A DNA stretch of 64,000 bases from an uncultured Phocaeicola sp. (GTDB taxonomy: Bacteria > Bacteroidota > Bacteroidia > Bacteroidales > Bacteroidaceae), in NCBI GenBank assembly GCA_958434805.1, contig CAUBDX010000004.1:1-64000 (forward strand), in the 5' to 3' direction. The notes under the pieces were generated by a model. It saw only the letters and a list, made by a program, of their open reading frames with translations, did not search any database and was not told where the DNA came from. Positions within the stretch are counted from its first letter, which is position 1. Each line of letters opens with the position of its first letter. Positions 62,159 through 64,000 of the stretch are shown one piece after another. Position numbers and translations under genes: made by a program.

Positions 62159-62177
62159 ACTTTGTTAGAGTTTGCTG

Positions 62178-63728
62178 TTATTTGGTATAAATTGAGAGTT
62201 TAGGATGATCCTTGTAAAGGTTTTTGTTCGCCAGCTCTTCCGAATCCGTAATTCGGTACAAATAATATTTACTGTTTGGACAGAATGCACTTTTATCGGG
62301 GAAATTGAAGAAACGATGTCCTTGAGTCTTTTTCTTCAGGGTGTGAGTTTGTCCGTTTTCATCAGTGTAAATATAGTCAATGGGCCCTTCGGGATATGCG
62401 TTGCGGACTACGGTCTGTTGGTTACGGATAATGTCTATCAAACTGAATCCTTCCCCCCATAATTCTTTGCGGCGTTCTAGCCAAATAGTTTCCAATAGAT
62501 CCTGTTGTGAAAGATTTGTATGAATGGTTTTTGCCCCTCTGGCTGTTTTTAAATCATTTAATTTGTTAATTGCATCTGGATCATTCAGATGTGCTTTTGC
62601 TTCTGCATTTATCAAATAAATTTCGGCAACGCGCATCAATACGATATCACCAAGTTGGTTTTCGATATCGCGGAATCTGAATTTAGAGTTACGCATCCAT
62701 ACATAGGCTGCTGATGCGACGTCAGCTCCCGGATCTGTGGCCCAGAACAGCATTTCTTTACGATAATCACCATCTTCGAATAAATCACGGAAGTAAGGGT
62801 CTACATTGAAGCTATAATAGTATGATCCTTTAGTTGTAGTATCTAAATAATGGAATTGATAACTGGCATTACTTTGATCGTTGGTTTGGGCATGCCCCCA
62901 AATCCATTCTTTATTGTCTACAGAATTGAATCCGGCTTTATATTCACTTTCGGTCATTAGATAATTGTTTTTAGTTAACAATTTGTCCGAGTAAGTTTTA
63001 GCTTTCTCCCATTGACGAGCATAAAGACAGGCACGTGAGAGAATACCTAGGACAACTTCATTGTCAATTTTGTGTTTGGCATCACGTACATAAGTTTCGG
63101 GAATAAGTTCTAATGCTTCTTCTAAATCGTTGATGGATTGCGCATATACTTCACTGACACTTGATGCGGGTTTTCCTTCTGCTGCAATTGTTTCATCAGT
63201 GGACTGTGTATAGACAGGTGCACATACAGCGTCCGGGTCTTTATCAATAGCAAAGGAATAACAAGAGGCCAGGTGCAGGTATAAGAAACCGCGTAAAGCC
63301 AATGCTTGTCCTTTAATTCGGTTTCTGTCGGCTTGCGTGCCTTCGGCAGCATCAATATTGTCTAATACGCCATTGCAGTCGTTGATTACACGGTATGCTA
63401 AAAGCCAGCTCAAGGTGTTTGTGCCTCCTTTTCCATAAATTGCAGAAAACTCATTATGTGTCCTAAAGCCATATTTGCTATTTAACACTACATCAGAACC
63501 CATTGCGTCATTTGCACGTAGCATTGCTCCATAGCCGGGGTTGGCGTAAGAATTGAAAGTTTCCATCAGGTAGTTCCAGCCACCATTAAGTACTTTTTCG
63601 GCATCTCCTGTTTTACCGAAAACAGAACCGGCATCTACATAAGTCGTAGGAATTGTATCCAAATCGCAGGAAGTGAGCATTGTACTTCCCAGTGCGAATG
63701 AAAATATATATTTTAAAATAGTTTTCAT
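62178..63728 (-). CDS. SusD/RagB-family surface glycan-binding lipoprotein (second locus)
   Basis: A lipoprotein signal ends at Cys21 (LTSC). SusD-like helices include GQALALRGFLYLHLASCYSF; the RagB region has VLMRVAEIYLINAEAKAHL and ETIWLERRKELWGEGFSLIDIIR. Length 516 aa. It binds the glycan for the SusC next to it (15 nt upstream in transcription order). The rest of this locus lies outside the window, so the substrate is unknown. A sequence unlike the SusD at 3.0 kb suggests a different glycan. Confidence 0.94.
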   Translation of the reverse strand: MKTILKYIFSFALGSTMLTSCDLDTIPTTYVDAGSVFGKTGDAEKVLNGGWNYLMETFNSYANPGYGAMLRANDAMGSDVVLNSKYGFRTHNEFSAIYGKGGTNTLSWLLAYRVINDCNGVLDNIDAAEGTQADRNRIKGQALALRGFLYLHLASCYSFAIDKDPDAVCAPVYTQSTDETIAAEGKPASSVSEVYAQSINDLEEALELIPETYVRDAKHKIDNEVVLGILSRACLYARQWEKAKTYSDKLLTKNNYLMTESEYKAGFNSVDNKEWIWGHAQTNDQSNASYQFHYLDTTTKGSYYYSFNVDPYFRDLFEDGDYRKEMLFWATDPGADVASAAYVWMRNSKFRFRDIENQLGDIVLMRVAEIYLINAEAKAHLNDPDAINKLNDLKTARGAKTIHTNLSQQDLLETIWLERRKELWGEGFSLIDIIRNQQTVVRNAYPEGPIDYIYTDENGQTHTLKKKTQGHRFFNFPDKSAFCPNSKYYLYRITDSEELANKNLYKDHPKLSIYTK

Positions 63729-63743
63729 ATTCTTCTTTCTGTA

Positions 63744-64000
63744 TTAAAGTTTCACATTGATACCGAATGAAATAGTTTTCATTGCCGGATAACGATAGTA
63801 AGTAGAGCCTCCGAAAGTTTGCTCTGGGTCTAGACCTTGTTGTTTGGCTAATGTCAGCATATTTTCTGCTTGAAAAAATATGCTTGCATCTTTCAGCGTC
63901 AATGTATTCAGCAATGATTTCGGCAGATTGTAAGAGAATGTAATATTCTTCAAACGTAAGTATGAACGGTCAACTAAGAACCGGTTTGAAGAGTTTGTCC
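63744..64000 (-). CDS. SusC-like TonB-dependent transporter, C-terminal end only
   Basis: The frame is open to the window edge. The visible ~85 residues read NRFLVDRSYLRLKNITFSYN then LPKSLLNTLTLKDASIFFQ and AENMLTLAKQQGLDPEQ, and finish with ISFGINVKL; these are the last barrel strands of SusC (conserved LRLKNITFSYNLP and the GLDPE turn). The N-terminal part lies beyond base 64000. Paired with the SusD just downstream. Confidence 0.92.
   Translation of the reverse strand, partial: TNSSNRFLVDRSYLRLKNITFSYNLPKSLLNTLTLKDASIFFQAENMLTLAKQQGLDPEQTFGGSTYYRYPAMKTISFGINVKL

Noticed and set aside
1..64000. Searched intergenic regions for tRNA, rRNA and insertion-sequence ends
   Set aside because: No cloverleaf-like segments, rRNA stretches or transposase frames were recognised by eye.

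Overview
The window looks like a chromosome segment of a gut Bacteroides or Phocaeicola species. Three things support this. There are two SusC/SusD polysaccharide-utilisation pairs. Lipoproteins have Bacteroidetes-type signal peptides. Many genes are preceded by the Bacteroides sigma-70 -7 element TAnnTTTG, several with a TTTG-like -33 element about 20 nt upstream. Species cannot be fixed from sequence reading alone. I saw no rRNA, tRNA, CRISPR array, insertion sequence or phage block.

Layout. 1-22.1 kb (+): a pectin / plant cell-wall utilisation locus. It holds SusC (5' end outside the window), SusD, a tandem-domain surface lipoprotein, a DUF6055-type zincin lipoprotein, GH97 fused to a zincin domain, GH43, GH127, an S9 peptidase, a PL10-CE8 pectate lyase/pectin esterase, and an Sde182-like gene broken by an in-frame amber codon. 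22.1-25.7 kb (-): an AAA-ATPase-like/PD-(D/E)XK protein and nadB. 25.8-33.2 kb (+): an ORF6N protein, two PH-domain membrane proteins, lpdA, a PBP4-type carboxypeptidase, then kduI, kduD and a DUF4861 lipoprotein, which process unsaturated uronates released by pectate lyases. 33.2-39.5 kb (-): a NodB deacetylase, a large DUF2723 membrane glycosyltransferase, and a zinc-type ABC ATPase plus binding protein with no permease.

39.5-43.9 kb: a 0.67-kb gene-free stretch contains a ~170-bp segment flanked by 18-bp exact inverted repeats, followed by a small AraC regulator and a 1002-residue surface lipoprotein. This looks like a phase-variable invertible-promoter locus, similar in design to the BT1927 S-layer locus of B. 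thetaiotaomicron. 44.0-51.1 kb (-): six tightly packed genes (rlmL-like, S9 peptidase, purD, a membrane protein, a YqaA-like protein, mnmD). 51.1-55.3 kb: small proteins, cysE and rnr. 55.4-58.4 kb (+): a CDF transporter, an SDR and a PAP2/inositolphosphotransferase-like protein, possibly a lipid-headgroup operon. 58.5-61.9 kb: a GIN-domain beta-helix protein behind a candidate ECF-sigma promoter, dusB, and a U32 family protein. 62.2-64.0 kb (-): a second SusD and the 3' end of its SusC.

How the genes fit together. The first locus would bind and cut pectin at the surface (SusCD, PL10-CE8) and trim arabinose and galactose side chains (GH43, GH127, GH97). Two zincins and a dipeptidyl peptidase suggest the substrate also carries protein, for example a wall glycoprotein. 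KduI/KduD finish unsaturated uronates in the cytoplasm.
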